Assembly: GCA_030432565.1 (NCBI GenBank)
Contig: JAUIGV010000035.1
Location: 1 to 54,483 of the forward strand
Direction of reading: 5' to 3'
Length of the DNA: 54,483 nt
From: Verrucomicrobiia bacterium
GTDB taxonomy: Bacteria; Verrucomicrobiota; Verrucomicrobiia; Verrucomicrobiales; Akkermansiaceae
The stretch's first letter is position 1. Every line of letters starts with the position of its first letter. This document shows positions 8,301-16,104 of the stretch, piece after piece. The position numbers and the translations under genes are program-made. The notes beneath the pieces are model-generated. The model had not been told where the DNA came from. It saw only the letters and a list, made by a program, of their open reading frames with translations, and ran no database searches.

Positions 8301-8887
8301 TGAGTCCTCCGCTCACCAGTGATCCGGAGAAGTGTCCGGCGGTGGTGGGTGGAAACGTTGAAACCAGCCAGAGGATCGTCGATGTTCTTTTAGAGGCCCT
8401 TGGCTTACAAGCGAACGGGCAGGGGACGATGAATAATTTTCTCTTTGGAAACGAGGGCTTTGGCTTTTACGAGACGATTGGTGGTGGTGCCGGTGCCGGC
8501 CCGGGATGGCATGGCCGGAGCGGGTGCCACGTTCACATGAGCAATACCGCCATTACCGATGTGGAGATTCTTGAGGAGAGATTTCCTGTGCGGGTCCGCG
8601 AGTTTGGAATCCGGCGCGGTTCCGGTGGAAAAGGCAAGTGGCATGGCGGCGACGGCCTTGTGAGGGAAGTAGAGTTTCTGGAAGATACCACTGTTTCTCT
8701 GCTGACCCAGCGCCGTGTGATGGGGCCACGACCCAATGGCCTTCCCGGGCGCAACTTGCTGTGGCGTGATGGTCGGTGGCAGGAGTTGAAGGGTATTCAG
8801 AAGCTTATCGTGAAGCCCGGAGATCGGGTTCGCATTGAGACTCCCGGTGGCGGTGCGTGGTTGCAAGAGCCCAAGAGCCCGCTATAA
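5366..8887 (+). CDS. Hydantoinase/5-oxoprolinase family protein, fused A and B subunits
   Basis: An unusually long gene (1173 residues) encoding both halves of an ATP-dependent oxoprolinase/hydantoinase in one chain. The A half begins with the nucleotide-binding signature RIDVGGTFTDG (about residue 7), has ATTRGTNALLEGKG (about 128) and a second phosphate loop DMGGTSTDVA (about 332). The B half starts near residue 675 with RRRFEGVVEEMGELLRRTA and contains NHPAFGGSHLPDV and ANRAHHAEIGG, the metal/substrate motifs of HyuB. The A-B fusion resembles eukaryotic 5-oxoprolinase, which opens 5-oxoproline to glutamate; other members act on hydantoins. The substrate here is not settled by sequence. The stop codon overlaps a possible start of the next gene (TAATG). 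Confidence 0.85.
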   Translation: MSEWKIRIDVGGTFTDGWALTPAGSQIRCKVLSSGVLRTSVIAIEDGWLVCDRPLSHHDRGLEGFSVDGSVITDSIPKRGRVKVAGQFRLGQIIELASGEDAPVVAARVLTGTAPGGRFPKCDLRVATTRGTNALLEGKGTPVDLYTSKGFESLLEVRDQRRPDLFELSPGLSVPVTNRVIGVGGRLDRQGNELEPLDESALADHGEAQAVAVAMIHADVASAHEERVAGILRSVTGAEVSVSHEIAPMIRLWPRMETTVANAYLTPVMGSFLSSLEDALPGVPLSLMTSAGQLKTAKAFRPVDSLLSGPAGGIAGAAALARACDLEQVLTFDMGGTSTDVARIAGEPGYRYEQEVGPVKVLAPAVKIETVAAGGGSICQWRNGGLEVGPESAGSSPGPACYGCGGPLTVTDVNLLLGFMDESRADIPLDREAAKGKLDELVREIGGEVDRGELLAGLRKIAIGHMAEALRQVSTRDGYDCRDHALVAFGGAGSQHACALAKELGIKTILIPADAGLLSAWGLHQAADREIKVRQILKLLDDSVAGEVDQLREGRGVHRSLFELRLKGQDSSIEVEAGQEVSEPELREAFETRYRELYGDARPVGREIEWVALRLELVGKSADLDPERFERGDVVDELTLEQDGFSTLLLEKGWRVYRGTRGSVRLDWEGRDVTGGGMPAVVEAELYRRRFEGVVEEMGELLRRTAISTNIKERLDYSCALLDAGGRLVVNAPHIPVHLGALGLCVRKVSADRSWKDGDTVVVNHPAFGGSHLPDVTVISPVFCNEQLVGFVANRAHHAEIGGITPGSMPPDGRCLADEGIVIPPTSIEAIGDDFFKQSRSPADNLADLKAQVVANRHGATAFAKLVDQSSMEVVEGHMKGLYDRTSNLLAGALAGFEEVSAEDSLDDGSVIRVRISKSEKLLVDFSGSAGVHPGNLNATPAIVRSAVLYALRLWVKTDIPLNEGLLDQVQIITETGILSPPLTSDPEKCPAVVGGNVETSQRIVDVLLEALGLQANGQGTMNNFLFGNEGFGFYETIGGGAGAGPGWHGRSGCHVHMSNTAITDVEILEERFPVRVREFGIRRGSGGKGKWHGGDGLVREVEFLEDTTVSLLTQRRVMGPRPNGLPGRNLLWRDGRWQELKGIQKLIVKPGDRVRIETPGGGAWLQEPKSPL

Positions 8888-8895
8888 TGCTGCCA

Positions 8896-9276
8896 ATGAG
8901 CGACCAAAAACCTCGAATTACGGCTTATTTGAAGACTTTTTGCGGCTGGAGCGAAGGCGTCCGCGCAATCATGCGAAAGTATGAATTGGAGTTTGATGAG
9001 AAGGATATCATCAAAAACCCTGCTTTTCGTTGGGAAATGGAGCAAAAAACCGGTCAGCCTCTCAGCCCTTGTGTGGAGGTGAACGGAGAAATGCTTCCGG
9101 ATGTGAGCGGAGAGGAAGTTGAGGCATTTCTGCTCGAAAAAGGCCTCGTGGAGTCAAGCGAAGCGGAGCCTGACGCTCCGATCGATTCTTCCTGCTCACC
9201 CGAGCAACACGAGAAGCAGGTCCAGGCGGAAGCTGCGGCAAAAGGGGAGCCTGGAAAGATTGTTTTCCTGGACTGA
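8896..9276 (+). CDS. Monothiol glutaredoxin-like protein
   Basis: A small thioredoxin-fold protein of about 126 residues from the chosen ATG (MSDQKPR); an alternative ATG at 8887 overlaps the previous stop. The sequence ITAYLKTFCGWSEGVRAIM shows the glutaredoxin active site with a single cysteine (CGWS, compare CGFS of monothiol glutaredoxins). LSPCVEVNGEMLPDVSGEEVEAFL corresponds to the cis-Pro/glutathione-binding half, although a Ser-Pro-Cys replaces the usual TVP. The last 40 residues are a charged tail ending in KIVFLD. Monothiol glutaredoxins bind or transfer Fe-S clusters or reduce glutathionylated proteins; which applies here is unknown. The gene closes the transcript ahead of a strong terminator. 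Confidence 0.75.
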   Translation: MSDQKPRITAYLKTFCGWSEGVRAIMRKYELEFDEKDIIKNPAFRWEMEQKTGQPLSPCVEVNGEMLPDVSGEEVEAFLLEKGLVESSEAEPDAPIDSSCSPEQHEKQVQAEAAAKGEPGKIVFLD

Positions 9277-9309
9277 TCCGGTGCTGACAGCCGAGCCCTT
9301 TAATTTCAG

Positions 9310-9350
9310 CCTCCGGCGACTGATCTGAATCAGTTTCCGGAGGTTTTTTT
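9310..9350 (+). terminator. Rho-independent terminator
   Basis: The inverted repeat CCTCCGG-c-GACTGAT / ATCAGT-t-t-CCGGAGG forms a long stem with a 4-nt loop and is followed by seven T residues. It lies 33 bp after the glutaredoxin-like gene and before guaB, so it separates these two transcripts. Confidence 0.9.
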
Positions 9351-9403
9351 GTCCGCAGTGGAATCGCGCTTGCTTTCAGGTGCCAAATTCCATTGATTCG
9401 TCC

Positions 9404-10858
9404 ATGGCGGAACCATCTTTGGCCCTTTCTTTTGACGACGTCCTTTTGACGCCAGCTTTGAGCGATTTGCTCCCTTCCGAATCCGATGTGAGCACCGAGT
9501 TGTGCAAAGGGATCCCTTTGAATATTCCAGTTGTTTCGGCTGCGATGGACACGGTTTCTGAAACCGAACTTGCAATCGCTCTGGCCCGTGAAGGCGGTAT
9601 TGCGGTCATCCACCGCGCTTGTCCCATCGACGAACAGGCCTCAATGGTGGCCAAGGTGAAACGCTCCGAGAATGCGGTGATTTACAAGCCACTGACGGTC
9701 TCCAGAAAACTGACCGTGGCCGAAGTGCGGGGCATCATGGAGCGGGAAGGATTTTCCGGGTTCCCGGTCGTTGATTCGAATGGCCGTCTTGAGGGAATGG
9801 TCACCGGGCGCGATCTGCGTCACATCCCGAGCGAAGAAGCTTTGGTTGAAGATGTCATGACTCCAATTGATCGTTTGGTGACCGCGCCAGCCGATATGGA
9901 TCAGCGGCTGGCCCGTGAGATTCTTTACAAGAACAGGATCGAAAAGCTTCCTTTGGTAAAGGCCGACGGAACGCTGGCCGGCTTGATTACCGGAGCCGAT
10001 ATCGAGAAGCGAATCACTTTTACCAGCGCGTCCAAGGATCCAAACGGCCAACTTCGGTGCGGTGCGGCGGTGGGACCGGGTCCTGAGTTTCTGGAGCGTG
10101 GCAAGGCTCTCATCGAGGCTGGTGCCGATGCTCTCTTTATCGATGCTGCGACTGGTCATACGACCCGGGTCATGGAAGTGATCGGGAAGTTACGGGAACT
10201 TGGTGACACACCGGTCGTCGCTGGGAATGTGGTCACAGCCCAGGGTGCAAAGGATCTGATCAGTGCGGGTGCCAGTTGTCTTAAGGTGGGTGTTGGACCG
10301 GGTTCAATTTGCACGACCCGGGTCATTTCCGGAGTCGGCATGCCTCAGTTTACCGCAGTTCAAAATGTTGCCGATGCGGCTCATGAGCTTGGGGTGCAGG
10401 TCATTGCCGATGGTGGAATTCGATACTCCGGAGATATCACCAAGGCGCTCGCCGCCGGGGCGGATCTTGTTATGCTGGGCTCCTTGCTCGCCGGAACAAG
10501 AGAAAGTCCCGGGCAGACCGTGCACTCGCAGGGACGCCGTTTTAAAACCTATCGAGGCATGGGCTCGATTGGAGCGATGCGAAAAGGAGCAGGTGATCGA
10601 TACGGCCAAAATTCCAGTGGTAAGCTCGTCGCGGAAGGGGTGGAGGGTCGCGTCCCATACAAAGGCCCGTTGGCGGATGTTGTTTTCCAATTGATGGGTG
10701 GACTTCGCTCCGGAATGGGCTACGTGGGCGCAAGAAACCTGACCGAACTCCGGGAGAAGGCGGAATTTGTCCGCATTACTCCGGGTGGACTCCGCGAAAG
10801 CCATGCCCATGATGTCACCATCACGGAGGAACCAACCAATTATCAACCCGCTTCCTAG
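9404..10858 (+). CDS. guaB: Inosine-5'-monophosphate dehydrogenase
   Basis: Catalyses the NAD-dependent oxidation of IMP to XMP, the first step from IMP to GMP. The start FDDVLLTPA is the family's N-terminal signature. Two CBS domains sit between about residues 95 and 205, and the catalytic loop [11 protein letters not shown] (about 297-307) carries the active-site cysteine. [17 protein letters not shown] and GYVGARNL follow as expected. The full length, about 484 residues, is normal. I chose the ATG at 9404; a GTG at 9380 in frame would add 8 residues. guaA follows after 9 bp, giving a guaBA operon behind a strong terminator. Confidence 0.96.
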   Translation: MAEPSLALSFDDVLLTPALSDLLPSESDVSTELCKGIPLNIPVVSAAMDTVSETELAIALAREGGIAVIHRACPIDEQASMVAKVKRSENAVIYKPLTVSRKLTVAEVRGIMEREGFSGFPVVDSNGRLEGMVTGRDLRHIPSEEALVEDVMTPIDRLVTAPADMDQRLAREILYKNRIEKLPLVKADGTLAGLITGADIEKRITFTSASKDPNGQLRCGAAVGPGPEFLERGKALIEAGADALFIDAATGHTTRVMEVIGKLRELGDTPVVAGNVVTAQGAKDLISAGASCLKVGVGPGSICTTRVISGVGMPQFTAVQNVADAAHELGVQVIADGGIRYSGDITKALAAGADLVMLGSLLAGTRESPGQTVHSQGRRFKTYRGMGSIGAMRKGAGDRYGQNSSGKLVAEGVEGRVPYKGPLADVVFQLMGGLRSGMGYVGARNLTELREKAEFVRITPGGLRESHAHDVTITEEPTNYQPAS

Positions 10859-10867
10859 TTTTTTAAG

Positions 10868-12391
10868 ATGCAAGAGATTCAACACGTTGCCGTTCTCGAT
10901 TTCGGCTCGCAATACACACAGCTCATCGTTCGCCGCGTGCGCGAACTGGGTTTTTTTGCCAAGCTCTATTCGCCTGAAGAGATCGCCGAGATCGGCCAGC
11001 CGGGGGCAATCATCCTTTCGGGCGGTCCCAAGAGTACCAGCGAACCGGATGCTCCTGATATCGATTTTGAGAAATTGAAGTCCTTTGGAGTCCCCGTCCT
11101 CGGAGTTTGCTACGGGATGCAGCTTCTCAATATCAAGTTCGGCGGGTCGGTGAAGAAGAGCAACAAGCGGGAGTACGGGGCCGCGGCCCTCACTCCGACC
11201 TGTCACAATGATCTCTATGAGGGAATCTCAACCCAATCGCAGGTTTGGATGAGTCACTCTGATACCGTGCAGGACCTTCATGAGGATGCCGAGGTCATCG
11301 CCACCAATCAGCACGGGACTCCGGTGAGCCTGCGCTGGCCGGGTCGATTTTTTGGAATTCAATTCCACCCGGAAGTGACACACTCGCACGAAGGATTGCG
11401 CATTTTGAACAACTTCCTTCTTCAGGCTGACAAGCTTCAACCTTTCCATATCGAGGACTTCAAGCGCGAGATGATTGACGGAATCCGGGAGCGGGTTGGA
11501 GATAAACAGGTTGTTTGCGGAGTGAGTGGGGGAGTTGATAGCACGGTTTTAGCGGTGCTTCTTAAAGAGGCCGGAGTCAAGGTTCGCGCAATTTTCGTCG
11601 ATAACGGACTTCTTCGGAAAGATGAATCAGCAGTGGTGCAGAACAATTTCCACCGAATGGGTGTGGCAATCGAAACCGTGGATGCTTCTGATGAATTTCT
11701 GACGGCTCTGGCCGGAAAAGAGGACCCGGAGGAGAAACGCAGGATCATCGGGAATCTCTTCATCAAGGTGTTTTGGGATTCTGTCGGAGATGCCGAGATG
11801 TTGGCGCAGGGAACGCTCTATCCCGATGTCATCGAGAGTGCTTCGAACGCGAAGTCAAAGGCTTCGGTGATCAAAACCCACCACAATCGGGTTCCCAAAA
11901 TTTTGGAACTCCAAGAGCAGGGCAAAGTTCTGGAGCCACTGGCCGAGCTCTTCAAGGATGAGGTTCGTGAACTGGGCGCGGCGCTTGGAATCGCGCCGGA
12001 TATCCTCGGGCGTCATCCCTTTCCGGGGCCGGGATTGGCGGTGCGTTGTCCGGGAGCGGTCGATCGTGAACGTCTCGATATTATCCGGGAGTGCGATGCG
12101 ATTTTCATCGGGAAGCTGAAGGAACACGGTTGGTATGACCGGGTTTGGCAGGCTTATGCCGGATTGATTCCGGTCAAAACGGTCGGCGTGAAAGGGGATG
12201 AGCGGAGCTACGAGTGGGCCACGAACCTGCGTGCGGTCATTTCCGAAGATGCCATGACCGCCGAGTGGGTGGATCTGCCGGCCCAGCTTTTGCGAGAGAC
12301 GAGTCAGAATATTTTGAATGAAGTGAGCGGGATAAACCGGGTCCTTTACGATATTTCGACCAAGCCCCCCGCGAGTATCGAGTGGGAGTAG
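10868..12391 (+). CDS. guaA: GMP synthase (glutamine-hydrolysing)
   Basis: A 507-residue bifunctional enzyme that converts XMP to GMP. The N-terminal class I glutamine amidotransferase domain shows GVCYGMQ (nucleophile Cys, about residue 81) and a His-Pro-Glu in FGIQFHPEVTHS. The ATP-pyrophosphatase domain follows with the PP-loop GVSGGVDSTV (about 218-227), then the C-terminal dimerisation domain containing RHPFPGPGLAVR and ending in KPPASIEWE, the standard GuaA end. It is transcribed with guaB. The convergent TPR gene stops only 6 bp away. Confidence 0.97.
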   Translation: MQEIQHVAVLDFGSQYTQLIVRRVRELGFFAKLYSPEEIAEIGQPGAIILSGGPKSTSEPDAPDIDFEKLKSFGVPVLGVCYGMQLLNIKFGGSVKKSNKREYGAAALTPTCHNDLYEGISTQSQVWMSHSDTVQDLHEDAEVIATNQHGTPVSLRWPGRFFGIQFHPEVTHSHEGLRILNNFLLQADKLQPFHIEDFKREMIDGIRERVGDKQVVCGVSGGVDSTVLAVLLKEAGVKVRAIFVDNGLLRKDESAVVQNNFHRMGVAIETVDASDEFLTALAGKEDPEEKRRIIGNLFIKVFWDSVGDAEMLAQGTLYPDVIESASNAKSKASVIKTHHNRVPKILELQEQGKVLEPLAELFKDEVRELGAALGIAPDILGRHPFPGPGLAVRCPGAVDRERLDIIRECDAIFIGKLKEHGWYDRVWQAYAGLIPVKTVGVKGDERSYEWATNLRAVISEDAMTAEWVDLPAQLLRETSQNILNEVSGINRVLYDISTKPPASIEWE

Positions 12392-12397
12392 GTGGCA

Positions 12398-14725
12398 CTA
12401 CTTCTGATAGTCTTTCAAAAGCTCCAGGGCCTTCGGCGTGCCAATGGCCTTGAGCGTTGATATCACCTTGGCGAGTGCTTCCTTTTTGTCGGCAGCAGTC
12501 TTGGCATAGGTGCTCTCCACGACAATGTAGTGGCGGATGGCGGCGTCGGGCTTTCCGGCGGCGATGTCGATATCTCCGGCGAACATACGGAGTCGTATGT
12601 CGAGGTCTCCGGCCGGGCGGAGGTCGAGGGCATCGGATGCCGCCTGACGGGCTTCATCGAATTGTTTAAGGCCGGTATGGGCCTGGGATTTCAGGTAAAG
12701 AGCTTCGGCTTTGCGGTAGGCGTTCTCCTCAAGATTCAGGATGTTCCCGGCTCCACGGAGGGCGTCAGCATGTTTGTCGAGATTGAGCGAGGCCTGGGTG
12801 TAAAGTTTCCACACAAGTGGCTTGGCCGGGGTGGTTTTATCCGCAAGCCCTTCGTCAAGAAATGGCCATCCGCGTTGATCCTCACCTTTTTTGATGAGTG
12901 TGGCCCCCAGCCACTGGAGAATGGAGGAAGAGAGTTCTGTCTTGGGTGAGTCCTTGCGAGCCAGGTTGATTTCCTTTTCAAGGAGGTCGAGGTTCCCGGC
13001 TTTGAAGGCATTCTTGATGAGGATGGGGCTGACCTTGGAAGCAAAGGTTTTGGGGTCGAGCGTTCGTGCTTTGCGAAGATAGGGTTCTGCTTTCGCGCTG
13101 TTTTTAAGCCGGAGTTCATTCCATCCGAGCCAGAAGTTCGCGGAAGCTTCCGTTTTTTGATCGATTCCCGGGAGGAGGAGGAGCTTGTTCTGCATGGCAG
13201 CGAATTTTTCCCAGCTTTCCTGCTCTTGATAGATGGCGGCAAGGCGGAGGATAAGGATCCTCTTCAGTTTTTGATCGGTGGTGCTGAGAAGGATGGCTTC
13301 GTAGTCGCCAACAGCTTCGGCTTCCCGGCCGGCCGCATTCAGGAGTTCGGCGCGGTCGAGCCGGAGCTGGGTGCATTGTTTTGCTTCTGGAAACTGCGTG
13401 ATAAATGCGGCAATGGCTGCGAGTGCTCCCTTTTCATTTTTCAGGGCCAGCTGGGATTTTGCGACGTGATAACGGACGCCAAGAGTATTTGAGGCGTCAA
13501 CGAGTGAGAGATCGAGCAGGCGGTAATGCGAGATCGCTTTTTCGTAACTCTTTGCCGAGTAGTAGTGCTCGGCGAGGAGAAGGCGAATGGAGTGAATTTT
13601 GGGATCCTTCGCCTTTTCGGTCGCGTAGCTGGTAAGAAAGGCTTCGGCGCTTTGTGCAAAGCCGCGGGCGTCCTTCTCATGATCTCGAACAAGAACGTTG
13701 TAGGCGGCGTCAAAGCTCGAAGCCGATCCGGGCGATAGCTTGGCGATTTGCTGGTAGAGCTTGGTGACCTCGTTCTTTTGGTCCAGAGCGTCGTAGGATT
13801 TCGCGGCCATGATCAGGCGTTGAAGCTCGGCATTCTTGTCGAGTTCGAAGTTTCCAATGCGAAAAACCTCAATCACGTCCTGCCATTGCTTGTCCTTGTA
13901 GTGAAGATTCATAAGGGCAAGCTGGGTCTTGCCCTTGACGTCCTTCGCTTGTGCTTCCGACAGGGTCTTTCGGAACCATGTTTTTGTGAGGGATTTGTCC
14001 CCGAGAGCTTGGGCCGTGACTGCGGCCTGAAAGACGGCCTCCGCGCGGATTCTGGCGTCTCTTGATTTTGAGAGGATGACGAATTGCTCGTGAGCTTGTC
14101 GGGTGCTCTTTGAATCGCGGTAAAGGCGGGCGAGTGCAAGGCGCGCCTTTTCGGCGTAGGGACTTCCTTCGTTGGCGAGGACTGCTTTCAAGGAGAGAAG
14201 CATGCCGCCTTTATCCTCGAGTTTGTGGAAGCAGAGAAATCTTCGGTAAAGCGATTGGTGTTTAATTTCCTCGTTCTTGGTGGTGTCAGCGACGATTTGA
14301 AACCACTTCGCGGCGTCGCGCCATTTCCCGTCCTTGTAATCGTCGGAGGCCAGAAAGAGTGCGGATGCCTCCACGAATTTCCCGGTTTTCCACGTGGAGG
14401 CTGCGGTTTTGAAACAGGTGCGGCTGGCTTCGTCCTCGCCGATTTGGCGATAGGTCATGCCGAGGAAATACCACGCTTCGATTGCTTTCTCATCGCGGGG
14501 AAAGGTCCTCAGGAATTGGTCAAATTTCTTTGCGGCAATCCGGTAGTCCCTTTCTCTCTTCCCGGGGTCCTTTTCGTTCCTTGCGTCGTTGTAATTCAGG
14601 GTGGCAAGATCGTAAAGATCACGGGCCGGATCGACCCGGAGGGGGTCTTTGTCTTGATCAGGCTCTTGTCCCGGAGAGGGAAGAGACAGCCCGATTAGAA
14701 TAGTGAGGAGGGCTCGAATCTTCAT
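12398..14725 (-). CDS. Exported TPR-repeat protein linked to ExbB/ExbD
   Basis: A 775-residue protein with a signal peptide (MKIRALLTILIGLSLPSPGQ) and about 15-18 degenerate tetratricopeptide-like helix pairs along its whole length, such as AIEAWYFLGMTYRQIGEDEAS and ALYLKSQAHTGLKQFDEA. It is probably a periplasmic scaffold. It is the third gene of a minus-strand run exbB-exbD-TPR with gaps of 24 and 8 bp, so it should work with that motor. The arrangement recalls cpoB (ybgF), the TPR protein of the Tol-Pal system, but this protein is far longer and there is no tolA, tolB or pal. No catalytic domain is visible. Confidence 0.8.
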   Translation of the reverse strand: MKIRALLTILIGLSLPSPGQEPDQDKDPLRVDPARDLYDLATLNYNDARNEKDPGKRERDYRIAAKKFDQFLRTFPRDEKAIEAWYFLGMTYRQIGEDEASRTCFKTAASTWKTGKFVEASALFLASDDYKDGKWRDAAKWFQIVADTTKNEEIKHQSLYRRFLCFHKLEDKGGMLLSLKAVLANEGSPYAEKARLALARLYRDSKSTRQAHEQFVILSKSRDARIRAEAVFQAAVTAQALGDKSLTKTWFRKTLSEAQAKDVKGKTQLALMNLHYKDKQWQDVIEVFRIGNFELDKNAELQRLIMAAKSYDALDQKNEVTKLYQQIAKLSPGSASSFDAAYNVLVRDHEKDARGFAQSAEAFLTSYATEKAKDPKIHSIRLLLAEHYYSAKSYEKAISHYRLLDLSLVDASNTLGVRYHVAKSQLALKNEKGALAAIAAFITQFPEAKQCTQLRLDRAELLNAAGREAEAVGDYEAILLSTTDQKLKRILILRLAAIYQEQESWEKFAAMQNKLLLLPGIDQKTEASANFWLGWNELRLKNSAKAEPYLRKARTLDPKTFASKVSPILIKNAFKAGNLDLLEKEINLARKDSPKTELSSSILQWLGATLIKKGEDQRGWPFLDEGLADKTTPAKPLVWKLYTQASLNLDKHADALRGAGNILNLEENAYRKAEALYLKSQAHTGLKQFDEARQAASDALDLRPAGDLDIRLRMFAGDIDIAAGKPDAAIRHYIVVESTYAKTAADKKEALAKVISTLKAIGTPKALELLKDYQK

Positions 14726-14733
14726 CGGAAAAG

Positions 14734-15174
14734 TTAGGGGGTTTTGGGCGAGCGGGTCGCGAAATCGATATTCCAGATGCCGGCTTTTTGAATTTCGTCG
14801 ACGAGCTCGAGAAGTTGTTGGTTCCGGCCGTCCCGGTCTGCGCGGATTCGCACCGGTTGTTGGTCGGCCCCACCTTCGTTGGCGAGTTCAGCGGCTTTGA
14901 CGATTCGTTCGAGCTTTTGCCGAAGTTGGTCTTTGGTGTAAACTTCGCCGCTGATGGTGATTTCGCCATCGACGGAGAGGTTGATCACGATTTTGTTGGC
15001 GACCCGGGCTTTTTGGGAGCCTTCGCTGGTGGTGGGGACGGCAACCTTGAGGTCTTTTTCCTGCTCGGTAATTTGGTAGGTGACCAGGAAGAAAATCAAA
15101 AGGAGGAAGACGATATCAATCATGGGCGCAAGCTGGAAGCTGGCGGGCGGGGGACTGTTATCGCGAATACGCAT
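14734..15174 (-). CDS. exbD: ExbD/TolR family protein (set 2)
   Basis: A 146-residue protein with one N-terminal membrane helix. LAPMIDIVFLLLIFF carries the conserved Asp of the ExbD/TolR proton path. The periplasmic domain includes INLSVDGEITISGEVYTKDQLRQKL, the usual ExbD beta-alpha pattern. It lies between exbB and the TPR gene on the same strand. It clearly differs from the set 1 ExbD at 3529-3996, so the genome has at least two distinct motors. Confidence 0.88.
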   Translation of the reverse strand: MRIRDNSPPPASFQLAPMIDIVFLLLIFFLVTYQITEQEKDLKVAVPTTSEGSQKARVANKIVINLSVDGEITISGEVYTKDQLRQKLERIVKAAELANEGGADQQPVRIRADRDGRNQQLLELVDEIQKAGIWNIDFATRSPKTP

Positions 15175-15198
15175 GACGGTATTGAATGTCCGGAAATT

Positions 15199-15978
15199 CT
15201 AGAGGTCGCGCATGGGGAAGTCATCGCGGAGGGGCTGGCTCATCGCACCGGCCTGGCCGGGATGGAGTTGAGAACCCACCAAGGCAAGAATATGGGTTCC
15301 GGCGGCTTCCAACTCAGCGGTATGGTTCTGAACACGGCCGCGGAAATAGGAATAAAATGTCATGGCGATGATGCTGATGACCAAGCCACCGGCAGTGGTA
15401 ATCAGAGCCTCCCAGACTCCCTGAGCCAATTCCAGCTGTTTGGCTCCTTCAATATTGCCATTGGCAATTTCCATGAAGGACTTGATCATGCCAATCACGG
15501 TACCCAAAAGACCGACCATGGGGGCAATACCTCCAATATCGGCCAAATAGCTGATTCTCTGGGTCAGGATTCCCGCTTGGCGATTTCCTTCAGCCTCGGC
15601 AACTTCCCTGATTTCAGGTTGGCTGGCATTTGGGTTTTTTGTCAGGAAATCGAGGGTCTTTTGGGTGACGCGGGCGACTGCTTCGCCACGACGGTGGCAG
15701 TATGCGATGAGGCCCAGGTAATCGCGTTTTCGGATCATGGCTTCGGAAGCGTTCATGAAGCGGTTGGAGACCACGGTGCTGCGGCGGAGGGTCAGGAAGT
15801 AGAGCAGGATAAGAATGGCAGTGAAGATTGAGAGGACGACAAGGGCGCCCATGACCCATCCTCCTTTTCTGAGGATTTCCACCAAGGTGATGTCTTTGGT
15901 GATTTCTGCCACTTCTTGGGCGGAGGCAATGGATGGAATCAGCGCCAGAATGAGCGCGATAAGAAAAGTGGTCTTCAT
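15199..15978 (-). CDS. exbB: MotA/TolQ/ExbB proton channel family protein with signal peptide (set 2)
   Basis: A 259-residue protein. It begins with a cleavable-looking signal (MKTTFLIALILALIPSIASA), a short periplasmic part and a first membrane helix (about 40-64), then the two pore helices: ADIGGIAPMVGLLGTVIGMI and ALITTAGGLVISIIAMTFYSYF. An extra N-terminal signal is a known feature of many ExbB proteins outside the enteric group. It heads the operon exbB-exbD-TPR and is transcribed away from uvrC. The shared 126-bp gap holds a 7-bp inverted repeat. Confidence 0.87.
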   Translation of the reverse strand: MKTTFLIALILALIPSIASAQEVAEITKDITLVEILRKGGWVMGALVVLSIFTAILILLYFLTLRRSTVVSNRFMNASEAMIRKRDYLGLIAYCHRRGEAVARVTQKTLDFLTKNPNASQPEIREVAEAEGNRQAGILTQRISYLADIGGIAPMVGLLGTVIGMIKSFMEIANGNIEGAKQLELAQGVWEALITTAGGLVISIIAMTFYSYFRGRVQNHTAELEAAGTHILALVGSQLHPGQAGAMSQPLRDDFPMRDL

Positions 15979-16019
15979 GAATTGGTTAGGCGAAGTCTAA
16001 CGAGAGATTATTCAGGTGC

Positions 16020-16058
16020 AAGTGCAGGAAAACCCGCCGTAACACACGGGTTGCACTT
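16020..16058. promoter_or_regulatory. Inverted repeat between divergent exbB and uvrC
   Basis: AAGTGCA (16020-16026) and its exact reverse complement TGCACTT (16052-16058) flank 25 bp, inside which CCG and CGG add a nested pair. It sits in the shared control region of two genes read in opposite directions. It could be a protein-binding site or an RNA hairpin in either leader. The sequence alone gives no regulator. Confidence 0.35.
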
Positions 16059-16104
16059 ATTAGCGAGATGGATTACGGGAATTGTGCCTAGAATCTTCCA
16101 GTCA

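Noticed and set aside
14788-15831. A 347-codon plus-strand frame opposite the exbB-exbD pair.
   Set aside because: Gly/Asp/Phe-rich antisense shadow of two well supported membrane proteins.
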